Assembly: GCA_907163345.1 (NCBI GenBank)
Contig: CAJQUN010000404.1
Coordinates: forward strand, 186,001 to 250,000
Reading direction: 5' to 3'
DNA length: 64,000 bases
Source of the DNA: Haberlea rhodopensis
Lineage: Eukaryota > Streptophyta > Magnoliopsida > Lamiales > Gesneriaceae
The translations under genes and the position numbers were made by a program. The notes below the pieces were generated by a model. That model did no database searches and was not told where the DNA came from. It worked only from the letters and a program-made list of their open reading frames with translations. This document shows positions 11,618 through 21,846 of this stretch, piece by piece (positions within the stretch are counted from its first letter, which is position 1; each line of letters starts with the position of its first letter).

Positions 11618-12723
11618 TTAGTATTCACCTCCTCGATCTGATCGAAGGATTTTGATACTTTTGACAAGTTGGTTTTGTACTTCATTCTTGAAATCTTTGA
11701 ACTTTTCAAAGGTTTCATGCTTATGCTTCATTAGGTACACATACCCATATCTACTGAGGTCATCAGTAAATGTAACGAAGTATTGAAAACCACCTCTAGC
11801 TTGTGTACTTATTGGTCCACATACATCACTATGTATTAGTCCCAATAAAACATTTACCCTTTCAACATGTCCCTTGAAAGGGGCTTTAGTCATCTTGCCC
11901 ATAAACAAGATTCGCATGTTTCATATGATTCAAAATCAAATGAATCTAATACTCCATCCTTATGAAGTTTAGATATGTGGTTCTCGTTTATGTGGCCCAA
12001 GCGACAATGCCAGAGATAAGTCGGATTACAATCATTATTTTTAATCCTTTTAGTATTTATGTTATAGATAGGCATATCAAGATTTAATAAATAAAGACCA
12101 TTCACCATTTGTGCACTAGCATAAAACATATCATTTAAATAAATAGAACAACAGTTGTCCTTTATTATAAATGAAAAACCATACTTGTCTAAACAAGAAA
12201 TAGAAATTATGTTTTTAGTAATAGATGGCACAAAATAACAGTCTTTTAAAATCAACGATAAACCAGAAGGTAAAGCTAAACAATAATCTCCTATAGCTAA
12301 TGCAGCAACTCTTGCTCCATTTCCAACTCGGAGATCAACTTCACCTTTCGCCAACATCCTACTCCTTTTTAGATCCTGCACATTTACACAAATGTGAGAT
12401 CCACATCCAGTATCTAATACCCATGATGAAGAAGTAGATAAATTGACTTCTATAACAAAAATACCTGAAGTGGAAGTCACACTTCCTTTCTTTAGATCCT
12501 CCAGATATACTTTGCAGTTTCTTTTCCAATGGCCGGTCTCACCGCAATGGAAACAGTTCCCTTCCTTCGCTATCCCTCCTTTTGGTTTCAATGCATAAGA
12601 CTTTGGCTTAGATTTAACAAAGACCTTCTTTGCTTTCTTATTGCCTTTAGCTTTGGCCTTTCCTTTGCCCTTATTCACAATAAGAACATTTGTAGGCCTT
12701 AGTCTTCTTTGTATTTGCTTCAT
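11618..12723 (-). pseudogene. C1 gag C-terminus, protease and integrase core
   Basis: Two frames joined by a shift near 11900. The first (11890-12723) has a basic segment, a CCHC zinc knuckle CFHCGETGHWKRNC, the aspartic protease site VLDTGCGSHIC, and the GAG-pre-integrase HHCC module (LWHCRLGHINENHISKLH, then CESC). The second (11618-11917) has the integrase core start HSDVCGPIS, FTDDLSRYGYVY and the second Asp region RSDRGGEY. The protease would cleave the polyprotein inside the virus-like particle, and the integrase would insert the cDNA. Confidence 0.9.
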
Positions 12724-13317
12724 ATGTTCTCAACATACCAAGCAATTGTGGTAGAGTCTTTTCCATGTCAGTCATATTGTAATTTACTACAAATTGACTG
12801 AAGCTCTCAGGCAACGGTTGCAAGATCACATCGGTGGCCAACTATTGGCCAGTGGAAAACCCAGCTTGTCCAGATTCTCAATGTACCCAATCATCTTGAG
12901 CACATGAGTTCCAACTAGGCTTCCCTCTACCATCCTGCACTGAAATAACGCCTTAGAGACGTCATACCTCTCTTGTCTTGCTTGCTGTTGGTACAATTGC
13001 TTTAAGTGTTCGATCATATCGAACGCCTCCATTTCCTCATGTTGCTTCTGAAGCTCAGAGTTCATGGTGGCAAGCATAAGGCACCCAACATCAAGTGCGT
13101 CACTTTGATGCTTCTTGTAAGCAGCTTTATCAGCTCTTGTAGCTGTTAGGGGAGGTTCCTCATCGGGCAAGGGTTCCTCTAGGACATATTGTTTCTTTTC
13201 TTGTTTGAGGACTATCCTCAAGTTCCTATGCCAGTCTAGGAAGTTTGTCCCATTTAATTTGTCCTTCTCAAGGACCGATCGCAGTGATAAAGTGCTTGTT
13301 ACGTTGTTAGTTGCCAT
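12724..13317 (-). pseudogene. C1 gag, N-terminal part
   Basis: The start is the ATG at 13317 (MATNNVTSTLSLRSVLEKDK). The protein matches the copia gag family (LNGTNFLDWHRNLRIVLKQEK; QARQERYDVSKALFQCRM). It would form the cytoplasmic particle that packages the RNA. The frame from 13317 ends at 12826; the continuation to the basic segment at 12723 is in another frame, so at least one indel lies near 12830-12845. Confidence 0.88.
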
Positions 13318-15164
13318 GGATATCTACAATATAAATATGCAAAATAAGTTTATGATTTAATCATTTAACATGGTCTTACATTAAATGATGCTCCCATTAT
13401 TTTGTTTAAAAATATCAACCCTCAAAACCTTTAGTGGGCCAAGATCCATATTTCCCCTAATCTTGAGTTAGCTTTGGCTAATCGCCCAAGACTCGGTTGT
13501 TTAGGTAGACAACACTTTGTCAATTATATCACATATAATTCTTGGATAGTTGGACGAACAACACTTTGTTCAATTCATCAAATGAATTATAATCCAACCC
13601 ATGCCTCTAAGTTCCCAATCCTATTGAGATAACTTAGTTAAGTCGTACCCAATTTTAAGTATAACGGATATCACATTTATCCTTTCGCGCCTTACTAAGA
13701 TTGCCACGGTGCTTTGCTTTGGCAAACCCACACATGTACAATCGAAGTTTTTGACGAGTACTTTTAATTTTGGAAGGCATCTAAAACTTAATATTTTAGA
13801 GGGATTTATTGATCTCATGATTAGTTTGATAATTTAAAATATGTCCACTACATATAGTTGTATACATATCTATATATATGTGTAATACAATTATCAATCT
13901 AAAACATAAGATAAATCATGCATCAACATACATAATTAAACGTGACATGGTTATAGCCCCTACTAATGATTTTCTCAAGCCAATGAGAAAATCCTAAGAG
14001 TCAACCTAAGGTAACTTCACAAGCACCTTCCTTTGGCTCCAATTTGTGAATGGCCTCATCATCCCTGCACGATGCTCCATCTTCATTGATCACCATCAAT
14101 AAAATAAACTACACTATTTACAAGATATAGAATTCCTCGATTCACATTCGAGGGGAACATAGGGGAGGGATTACATTTAGAATGAAATAGAGAAGGCACG
14201 ACACGCAGGTCGTATTATAAATTACAAACATCCACAAATCCTATCTAATAGGTCAAAGGGCTATAACCACGCACCATGCTCAAACAACACATAAAGCATG
14301 CATTAACATTTAATTAATTAAATTCTAAACATTTTAAATTTAATTCTAATTAAAACTGTAAAATAGAATTTTGAAAATTATCGTACGCTCGGGACATCAC
14401 ATGCCACGAACTAATTTCGACTTAGCTACGAACCACCATGATTCGAACCAACCATGCTCCACGGCTGGACCATGGCATGGGCCTAGGGTTCGAAACCCTA
14501 GCCCATGGCCGAGCCTTGTGCTAGCGGCGGCGGCGCTAGGGTTCCAAACCCTAGCCGCCGTGCACCACTTCTTGGTTTTCATCGAGCCAACTTGTTCGAA
14601 AACGCCGGAATTCTTGAGCCACGAATCATGGTCAGTTCATGCACGGTGGTGGCTCAACCATCTCGAGCCAAGGGTTCGAAAAACCCTAGCTCTCATGTGG
14701 TGAAGCCACTTATCCATGCATGCTTGAACCATTATCGAGCCAAAGAGTTCAAAACCTTAGCAAAGAGGCGACGATGGCCGAGCCCATGCACGGCTACTAG
14801 GGTTCGAAACCCTAGCCGTCATGAGCTAGCCGTCGCGAGCCATTTGGTTCTAAACCCTAATCAAGTTTCGACACTTCCATGCACAATTATTAGCCACAAC
14901 GACTAAGCCATCTCGAGCCAAGGGTTCGAAAACCCTAGCCCTCATGTGGTTAGCCGTGTGTCATTTGTGATGGTGATGGCCGAACACTTGTGATGTATGG
15001 TTCGATATTTCGCCAATTTATATCAAATATAATTTTACGATGATTTTCACAAATTCAATATTAACATATCATATATGTTCATACAGTTTTAAATAGCATG
15101 CAATATTAATCTAAATATGATTAAACTATTTAACCACATAAATCCGATATGAGCCTTGTACACG
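13318..15164 (-). other. C1 untranslated leader with repeated near-palindromes
   Basis: About 1.85 kb lie between the primer binding site and gag and hold no credible gene. The part 14483-14938 has at least five copies of CTAGGGTTCGAAACCCTAG or close variants (14483, 14536, 14671, 14797, 14921). Two of these share about 37 bp of flanking sequence (14661-14700 and 14911-14950). Open frames here (14371-14906) are by-products of the repeats. Confidence 0.8.
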
Positions 15165-15176
15165 GCTCTGATACCA
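15165..15176 (-). promoter_or_regulatory. Primer binding site of C1
   Basis: The minus strand reads TGGTATCAGAGC, matching initiator tRNA-Met, two bases from the 5' LTR edge at 15179. Confidence 0.9.
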
Positions 15177-15178
15177 CT

Positions 15179-16673
15179 GTAAGTAATCCTTAGAGCATAC
15201 AACGCAGCGGAATAAAAATATTTGGATTACTAGAACAATGGATCTATACATAGGTTATCATATCGGATAAAGGATTTACAAAAGTCTCACCCTTGTAGCG
15301 TGTTTGAGCCGATTCCACGAAGCACCAAGTCCAACGAACTCCGAGTCACAAGCAACACCTCCAAGGTCTTGCTTCTACGATATCCACACGATCAAATCGA
15401 AAAGGGATGTTCAAGAATAAGTTGCTAGACTTATTCTTGAATCAAAACTCAACTATCGGTTCAAAACCGATCAACGACGACCAAACAAAACCCAAAACCA
15501 CCACACTATCGGCGGCGGCGGTGAAGGTTATGATTTTGGTGGCCGAGAGCTTTTAGAGTTAGGTTTTATGATGTGAAGTGTTATCAAGGAATCAATTAAC
15601 AATTAATCACCTTGTTATTCTTATATATATGATTTAATTAAAGGCTTTCTTAAAGCCTCATGGGCCCAAACCCATGATTTAATTAAATCCTTATAATCAT
15701 TTAATTAAGACTCTTCCTAATTAATTAATTCATCCAATGAATTTAATTCCCTTTATCGATTTAATCTTTTGTGCGACCCGATAAGATCTTGTAATGTTGG
15801 CAGTGACATAAAATCTCATTTTACGTTACAAGCAAGGAGCGGTGTCTAGCAACACATCGAGGCTACCCAAATTACAAGAATGTCAATGACTCGACATAAC
15901 CTTTAGAACTTGTGATAATATTAACCATGTAACTTAATCCCTTTGTCCTTTGGGTTTAGATTGAACACGAGTCATGGAATAGTCATATTCGTATATTCAA
16001 TCTCTATTTCTTGATCCCTAAGTAGAACTAGAATAAACGAATAAGCTCGATATCTCATATCGACTCATTCGAGCATGGCCATGCATTTTAGTTCTCACTT
16101 GATCAAGGGCCAAACACATCTCCTGTTATATAGGAGGGACAAATCCTATCTCGATCATTCAACATCCCTCTACATAATTCGTAATGTATCCAATAGTCGC
16201 CTTTATAGATTACCCTGTTACGGGTAACGTTTGACGATATCAAGATACATTACTCCTTATGTTGGGATCTCTGATGATCACAAGTCGTAAGAATTACATA
16301 CATTATTATCACTATGAGAATTGCATATGACGATCATATAACTATCCATATTGCATTCTCATGGTGGGTCTGTCCAGTACATCGTTCTCTAACATGTACC
16401 CATGTGTTGATTTGATATCTCATATCAATGAACAATTCATCAATCAACACATACTAGTCTCTACGTATTATCATTATCCCTATTCATGATAATACTTGAC
16501 TAGGGACATCTTTAAGAATAATACAATATTATTCTAAGGACATTAACATATATATTAATTCACATTGCACAGTTAAAAGAATAATATATAATAATGAATT
16601 GCCATTCAAGAAATCATAAACATTGTATGTCAAAACAATCATCTAATGATTTGTCTTAGGGCATATCCCAACA
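15179..16673 (-). repeat. 5' LTR of C1
   Basis: 1495 bp, starting TGTAAGTAATCC and ending ATATCCCAACA. It differs from the 3' LTR mainly by scattered substitutions and small indels (for example GATCAGTCAAC versus GATCATTCAAC, and an extra TATA near 16125). This indicates a fairly recent insertion. Confidence 0.93.
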
Positions 16674-16678
16674 GTAAT

Positions 16679-17497
16679 GATATACGTTAGATACAAGAAT
16701 ATAACCGTTGAGACAGTTTTGGTAAGCTTTCAAACATTGCATTTTGGTAAGCTTTCAAACATTGCACCGGTCAGATTCTGCTTCTGGGCTATTTCTGGAA
16801 GGTTGCTGGTTTGTTCCAGTAGAGCAGGTCTACTTGAAAGTCTACTGGTCGAGTTGTTGACCTCTACTGGTTCGAAGTCTGCTGGCCTCAACTGGTTCGA
16901 AGTTCGCTAGCCTCTAGTGGTTCGAAGTCCGCTAGCCTCTACTAGTTCGAATCTGTTGGCCTCTACTGGTTGAGTCTACTGCTCAATGTCTACTGGTCGA
17001 CATCTACTGGTTGGTCGAACTCTACTACTCGAAGTCCGCTTGTCGATGTCTAATGCTCAAGGTCTACTGGTCGACGTCTACTGGTTGTAGCTTCGAGGTC
17101 TGCTGGTCCAAGGTCTACTGGGTCTTGGGTGCATCAGTAGGTTGAGTTACTTGTAGTGTCTACTGGTCGACATCTACTGGTTGGAGCTTCGAGGTCTGCT
17201 GGTCCAAGGTCTACTGCTCCCCTGCTGGTAGTCCGGTAGATGATCAATTTAGTCAGCACCACTCAAGGTCTACTGGTAGTCCGGTAGATGATCCGGTACA
17301 TGATCAATTTAGTCAGCAGCGCTCAAGGTCTGTTGGTAGTATCTACTGGTCCAGTTTCTTCAACCTTTTGCTTTTTCTAATCATCAAGCTGTAAGATATC
17401 ATCTATGAACTGCACATTTGATGAAATATGTTAACAACACAATAACAAGTTTTGTTAACATCAAAACCAAGATTATTCGTGTTTCCAAAACCCAACA
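16679..17497 (-). repeat. Right (5') LTR of element A, distal part
   Basis: The part of the A LTR beyond C1. It ends AAACCCAACA at 17497, the complement of TGTTGGGTTTTG. Bases 16800-17220 form a degenerate minisatellite of GTCTACTGGT and GGTTCGAAGTC units. Without C1 and one GTAAT the whole LTR is about 1.5 kb. Confidence 0.85.
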
Positions 17498-18137
17498 TTA
17501 AATGTTAAATTTTTGTTCAATCTGTTCTAAACTCATTTTAAGTTTAAAATTGTTATTTTGAAATTTTTTCTAACAATTTTCGAACTATTCATTTTTTCTG
17601 GCAGCTTGGAGCGACTTTGGGAAAATTGGCATAACTTTTTGCTCGGATGTCCAAATGAAAAACCGTTTTTTGCGTTGCAAACTACACTCATAGGGATCGC
17701 AGCGGTATAGGTCTTGCATCCCAAACTTGCTCGAGGAAAAACTGTTTATTAGTTCAAGTTGGACTAAGTGTGCTGCCACTGAAAAGATGAAATGGACATT
17801 GTTGAGTTTTGCCAAGAAATTCAAAAAGTTGCCAAGTATGCTTCATCCATCATGAAAAGAGGTTATTTTTGCTCAAAAATTAAATGTGCATTGCATTTTT
17901 AAAATTTGTTTTATCTTACCCCATTTGCCCATCACTTGCTCAAATTTTCAAACCTTTTAAAATTAAAGGGAGAGTTTAATCTCAATCATTGGGGGTTTTA
18001 TTTTCTTCCTTGTTGATTCACACAAAAAGGGGGAGAAATATGTTGTTTAAAAAATATGGTTTTTCTTGTTATGCAACATTGTGCTTTAATGTTTCATATT
18101 TTTATTCAAGTTTTGTGATCATAAAAAATGGGGAGAT
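17498..18137 (+). mobile_element. Internal 3' region of remnant element B
   Basis: This is the same internal sequence as 6566-7150 but in the opposite orientation: the CTGGCAGCTTG segment near 17600, the GGGAGAAATATG segment near 18030, and the polypurine tract AAAATGGGGAGAT ending at 18137. The 5' part is missing where element A begins at 17497, so A probably inserted into B. The frames at 17533-17824 are not coding. Confidence 0.75.
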
Positions 18138-19779
18138 TGTTGGGTTTTGGAAACCCGAATAATCTTGGTTTTAATATTAACCAAAATTATTATTGTGTTG
18201 CTAATATATGTCATCAAGTGTGCAGTGAATAGATCATAATTAGGATCTTGATGATTAACAAAGAAAATTTGTTGAAGTAAACTTGACCAGTAGACAAAAG
18301 TAAAGGTCTACTGGACCAGTAGATACAACCAGTAGACCCCAAGCGTTGTTGACTAAATCAATCATATCTTATAGCTCGAACATCGAAACGATGTGATTTC
18401 AAATGGTTTGGATAGCCAACTAAATTCTCTACAAGTTGTATTTCAGGCTAGCATACTAGATTCGAAGGTTTACTTGACGAGCACATGTCTGCAAGTGTCT
18501 GCTGGTACAAAGTTGAAACATCAGCGGACAGATTGGAGCAGCTGTGGTATATTGGCATAACTCTTAGTACGCCTATAAAAACGGGACGATTGTATGGGTT
18601 GGAAAGCTAAGACAAAGATCTACAAATCATCTTTGGAAGTCAAAGACTGAATCATAAATTGAGATGTCCAAAAAACTTCTGCAAATCATGTCATGTGCTG
18701 CTGCATCCAGCAAACTTACAGCAGGAGCATCGCCTTGTATTCCGAGCATAACTATCTCATACAAACTCGAAATTGAGTGATTCTTGATTTCATGGAAAGC
18801 GAAGAAAGAGGGCTAAAACTTTCATGTAGATTACTTTACCCATAAATCAACGAATCAAGAGCTATAACCAAGAGAACAGAACAACAGATGTTGGACAGCA
18901 GTGTACCAGCAGACCTTAGGCCAGCGGACATTGAACCAGCAGACCTTAGGCCAACGGACATTGAACTAGTAGACCTTAGGCCAACGGACATTGAACCAGT
19001 AGAGGCCAGCGGACCCAACCAGCATACTTCGGGCAGCGGACCCAACCAGCGGACTTCCAAAAGTAGCCCAAAAAGCAGAATATGACATTTGCAATGTTTG
19101 AAAGCTTACCAAAACTGTCCCAACGGCTATATTCTTGTATCTAACATATATATCATTACTTGGGGCTATATATACATGATTTGGAAGCTCAATAATAGCT
19201 GATTGAAGATCAATCCAAGCCTTCCAAAGCAAACCCATTTGGGATTCAATTGGGGAACTTCAAAGACATAAGCTGCTAAATGAAGAGCACTCCACAAAAC
19301 CTTTGGCACCTCTTACCTTGTTGTATCAGGTTCATTATGGAATCATTTGTGCCTTTGTATTCATATATCCATTGTATTTGTGAGCTAAAATAGAAGAATG
19401 AATACCATTGTAACAGTTGGTGATTCATCACAACTGGATGAGAGGTCTTTGAATGTGAGACATTAAAGAACATATATAGTTGAGTTGCTAGGAGTTCTAG
19501 TTGGATGGGGAATGCCCAACTGGATCGGGTTTGTACAAAGAGTTGTATAAATCAAAGTCTTCTAGTGTATCCTTCCATGAGATGGAAGAAGGGGAGACGT
19601 AGAAGCGTTGTGCTTCGAACTTCCAGAAACAAATGCTTGTGTTATTTGCTTTACATTTATTTACATTACTGTTTTTACATATTTTCTTGCATACCTTTAA
19701 AATATCTTTCAGATGGTTAATCGGTTATAGAGCGGGTTATGCCGAGTGTCTTCCGCTCGGTTTTGTAACCCAACTCGAT
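18138..19779 (+). repeat. 3' LTR of remnant element B, truncated
   Basis: It starts TGTTGGGTTTTGG after the purine tract and is collinear with the solo LTR at 59397-61262 up to CGAACTCGAT-type sequence. At 19780 it is cut by the G2 LTR; the last part ending GATCCTAACA is absent. Bases 18890-19050 carry a minisatellite of CCAGCAGACCTTAGGC-like units, different from the arrays in the two LTRs of A. Confidence 0.85.
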
Positions 19780-21834
19780 TGTAAGGACCCTAATCCTTAA
19801 GTGCGGAATCAAGGCATAATAGAGTTAAAATAAAATCAGAGTCTAAAAGAACATGTTGAGTCTATGAGCTTAAGCATTACATGCCAAAAATAAGGACTAC
19901 CAAATGGATTAATTACATTCCAATCAAAAGAATGTGTGCAACTATAGTTTTATACTACTCCTAGAGTAGATACTATCCAAAATAATCCTGTCCTTTCATC
20001 CTCAATAGAATGCTCGTCAAGCTCACCACCTCAACCCGTTCAAGCCCTTCTATCATGCCAAAAAGGTACCTACAAGGACAACCCCAAACATGAGCAATAA
20101 TAATCATTCATATTCAACACAATATGAAGATAAAGCGTAAATGCATAATCAATATAAAACACTTCCTGTTTTCCCCATGCATTTCAAACGCTTCCCGTTT
20201 GGTTGTCCTTGTACCATAACTCATGAGTATAATCAATAGATTATTTTTTCAATGGTCTAAACATGTCATGAACATATACCATTTCATCAATACCAAATAC
20301 TGATCACCAATCCCTAGTCTGTCCATCACAATGTATTTTAATGCCCCTCGCTTATTTACATATAGACGGCATAGGATAACCTCGCTTCAATGGACTGCGG
20401 GACTCCCACCCCTCGCCTCTCATTGAGCGGCAAATACCCTTTCCTCGTCCTATATGATAACCACGCTCACATGCGGCGCTCCCACCCCTCGCTTCACATT
20501 TAGCGGAACCAAACCAAATAGCGGCAAGCATTAAAATCATCAAGGGATGACCACGACTCATGGGATATGCACCAATAATCATATGCATCTATAAACATCA
20601 TGCATAACATGTATTTGCATCCACTATGCAATACCACATATATACTTGCATCCACAATGCATAAACAATAAGTATATAAGATACATGTACCGTTGGGGTG
20701 CCCGTACGTCCACTACGTACCTTTCCAAAATTTAGGGTATGGTAGGACTTCAATGCCTTGGCTGTGTTGCCACCTGGGTTGGTTCTACACATTCACAAAT
20801 ATCAATATTAGAACCCAATAATAGTCCAATACCAAAAATCCTACAAAAAATCCAAAAAAACCAAATTTTGGCTTTCGCGATCGATCGCCCCTCACGGCGA
20901 TCGATCGCCAATCCTCACTGTCCGAGAATCAAAAATTTGCACCCTTCGGCGATCGATCGCCACCCCTGGCGCGATCGATCGCCAGACCCGCCGATCGATC
21001 GCCCAAGAGTGGCGATCGATCGCCAATTGCTTGAAAAGCCCACTGCCTGGGCGCGATCGATCGCCTGGAAAGGGGCGATCGATCGCCAACCTCTGTTACT
21101 CGAAAAACTCCATTTTTGCACCTCAAAACCATTCCAATCCATTCCAACACTTAATCCAACCAACCAACAACATAAATATTAACATAAACCACCAAAACAT
21201 ACTTCAAAACAAGTATAAATCTAACTATTAACCAAACCCACAACAACCCAACACAAACCCATTTTAAAACCATTCAAACCAACCCAAACTTAAACAAAAC
21301 ACAACAAAATCAACCATGAGGTATCCATACCTCTTGGGGACCTCAAATCACCCAATATACTCCACAAAGTAAGATTTTGCAAGGGCTTCTCTTCACCCCA
21401 AGGCTGGAACTCGAAAATGAGGGGAAGGGTTTGTGTGGGAAATGATTTGGTAAGGTGAAAGTGATTTGGATGAGGTGGGGTTGGGTATAAAAGTGTTGGG
21501 TTTAATTAAAATACATACCAACAATTCCATGGTGTATAAAACACCCCAATATGATATTTTCAAAGCATTTACTCAAAATGCACCAAATACCAATTAAACT
21601 TATGATTTCTAATCAATTGCTACCAATGGCAAATAAATCATGCTTCCAAGAATATTTACCCAACATGCACCACATGCACCCTGAAATGCAACCCCGGGCC
21701 ACCCTATCCACATGACCATGCATTTCCATAAGGTAAATAAATAAATAAATCCAATGCATAATTAATTACCACATAATTAATCATATAAGCACAATTATTG
21801 CCCAAATGCAATTTACCATTTCGGGGATGTCACA
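19780..21834 (-). repeat. 3' LTR of G2
   Basis: 2055 bp from TGTAAGGACCCTAATCC to GGGGATGTCACA. It carries eight palindromes at 20877-21086 and the inverted repeat GTACGT-CCACT-ACGTAC at 20704-20720. The frames at 20739-21231 come from the palindrome array and are not genes. Confidence 0.92.
20877..21086. repeat. Eight-copy palindrome array in the G2 LTR
   Basis: Copies of GCGATCGATCGC start at 20877, 20897, 20949, 20971, 20991, 21012, 21053 and 21075. The gaps are 20, 52, 22, 20, 21, 41 and 22 bp. Read in LTR orientation, this is the same series as in G1. Confidence 0.95.
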
Positions 21835-21846
21835 ATACTCCCCTAC

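Larger units (their letters stand above)
7871..16673 (-). mobile_element. Ty1/copia retrotransposon C1, nested in the element A LTR
   Basis: A complete 8.8-kb insertion flanked by a perfect 5-bp duplication GTAAT (7866-7870 and 16674-16678). The LTRs are 7871-9363 (3' LTR) and 15179-16673 (5' LTR), almost the same length and very similar. The internal part has gag, protease, integrase, reverse transcriptase and RNase H in the copia order on the minus strand, a primer binding site next to the 5' LTR and a purine tract next to the 3' LTR. Coding frames are shifted in several places, so it is no longer autonomous as read here. It splits an older LTR, which fixes the order of insertion. Confidence 0.95.

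Noticed and set aside
14371..14906. Proline- and alanine-rich frames in the C1 leader
   Set aside because: Produced by the repeated GGGTTCGAAACCC motifs in an untranslated leader.
14483..14938. tRNA genes suggested by B-box-like GGTTCGAAACC
   Set aside because: No A-box, acceptor stem or cloverleaf can be found around any copy.
20877..21086. Bacterial contamination suggested by motifs near GCGATCGC (the cyanobacterial HIP1 word)
   Set aside because: The motifs are embedded in LTRs with intact plant retrotransposon structure, and the longer unit is GCGATCGATCGC.
20739..21231. Several open frames on both strands rich in AIDR and RSIA repeats
   Set aside because: They are the eight-copy palindrome array read as protein; the same artefact occurs at 1157-1508, 25585-26312, 32488-33280 and 38556-39104.
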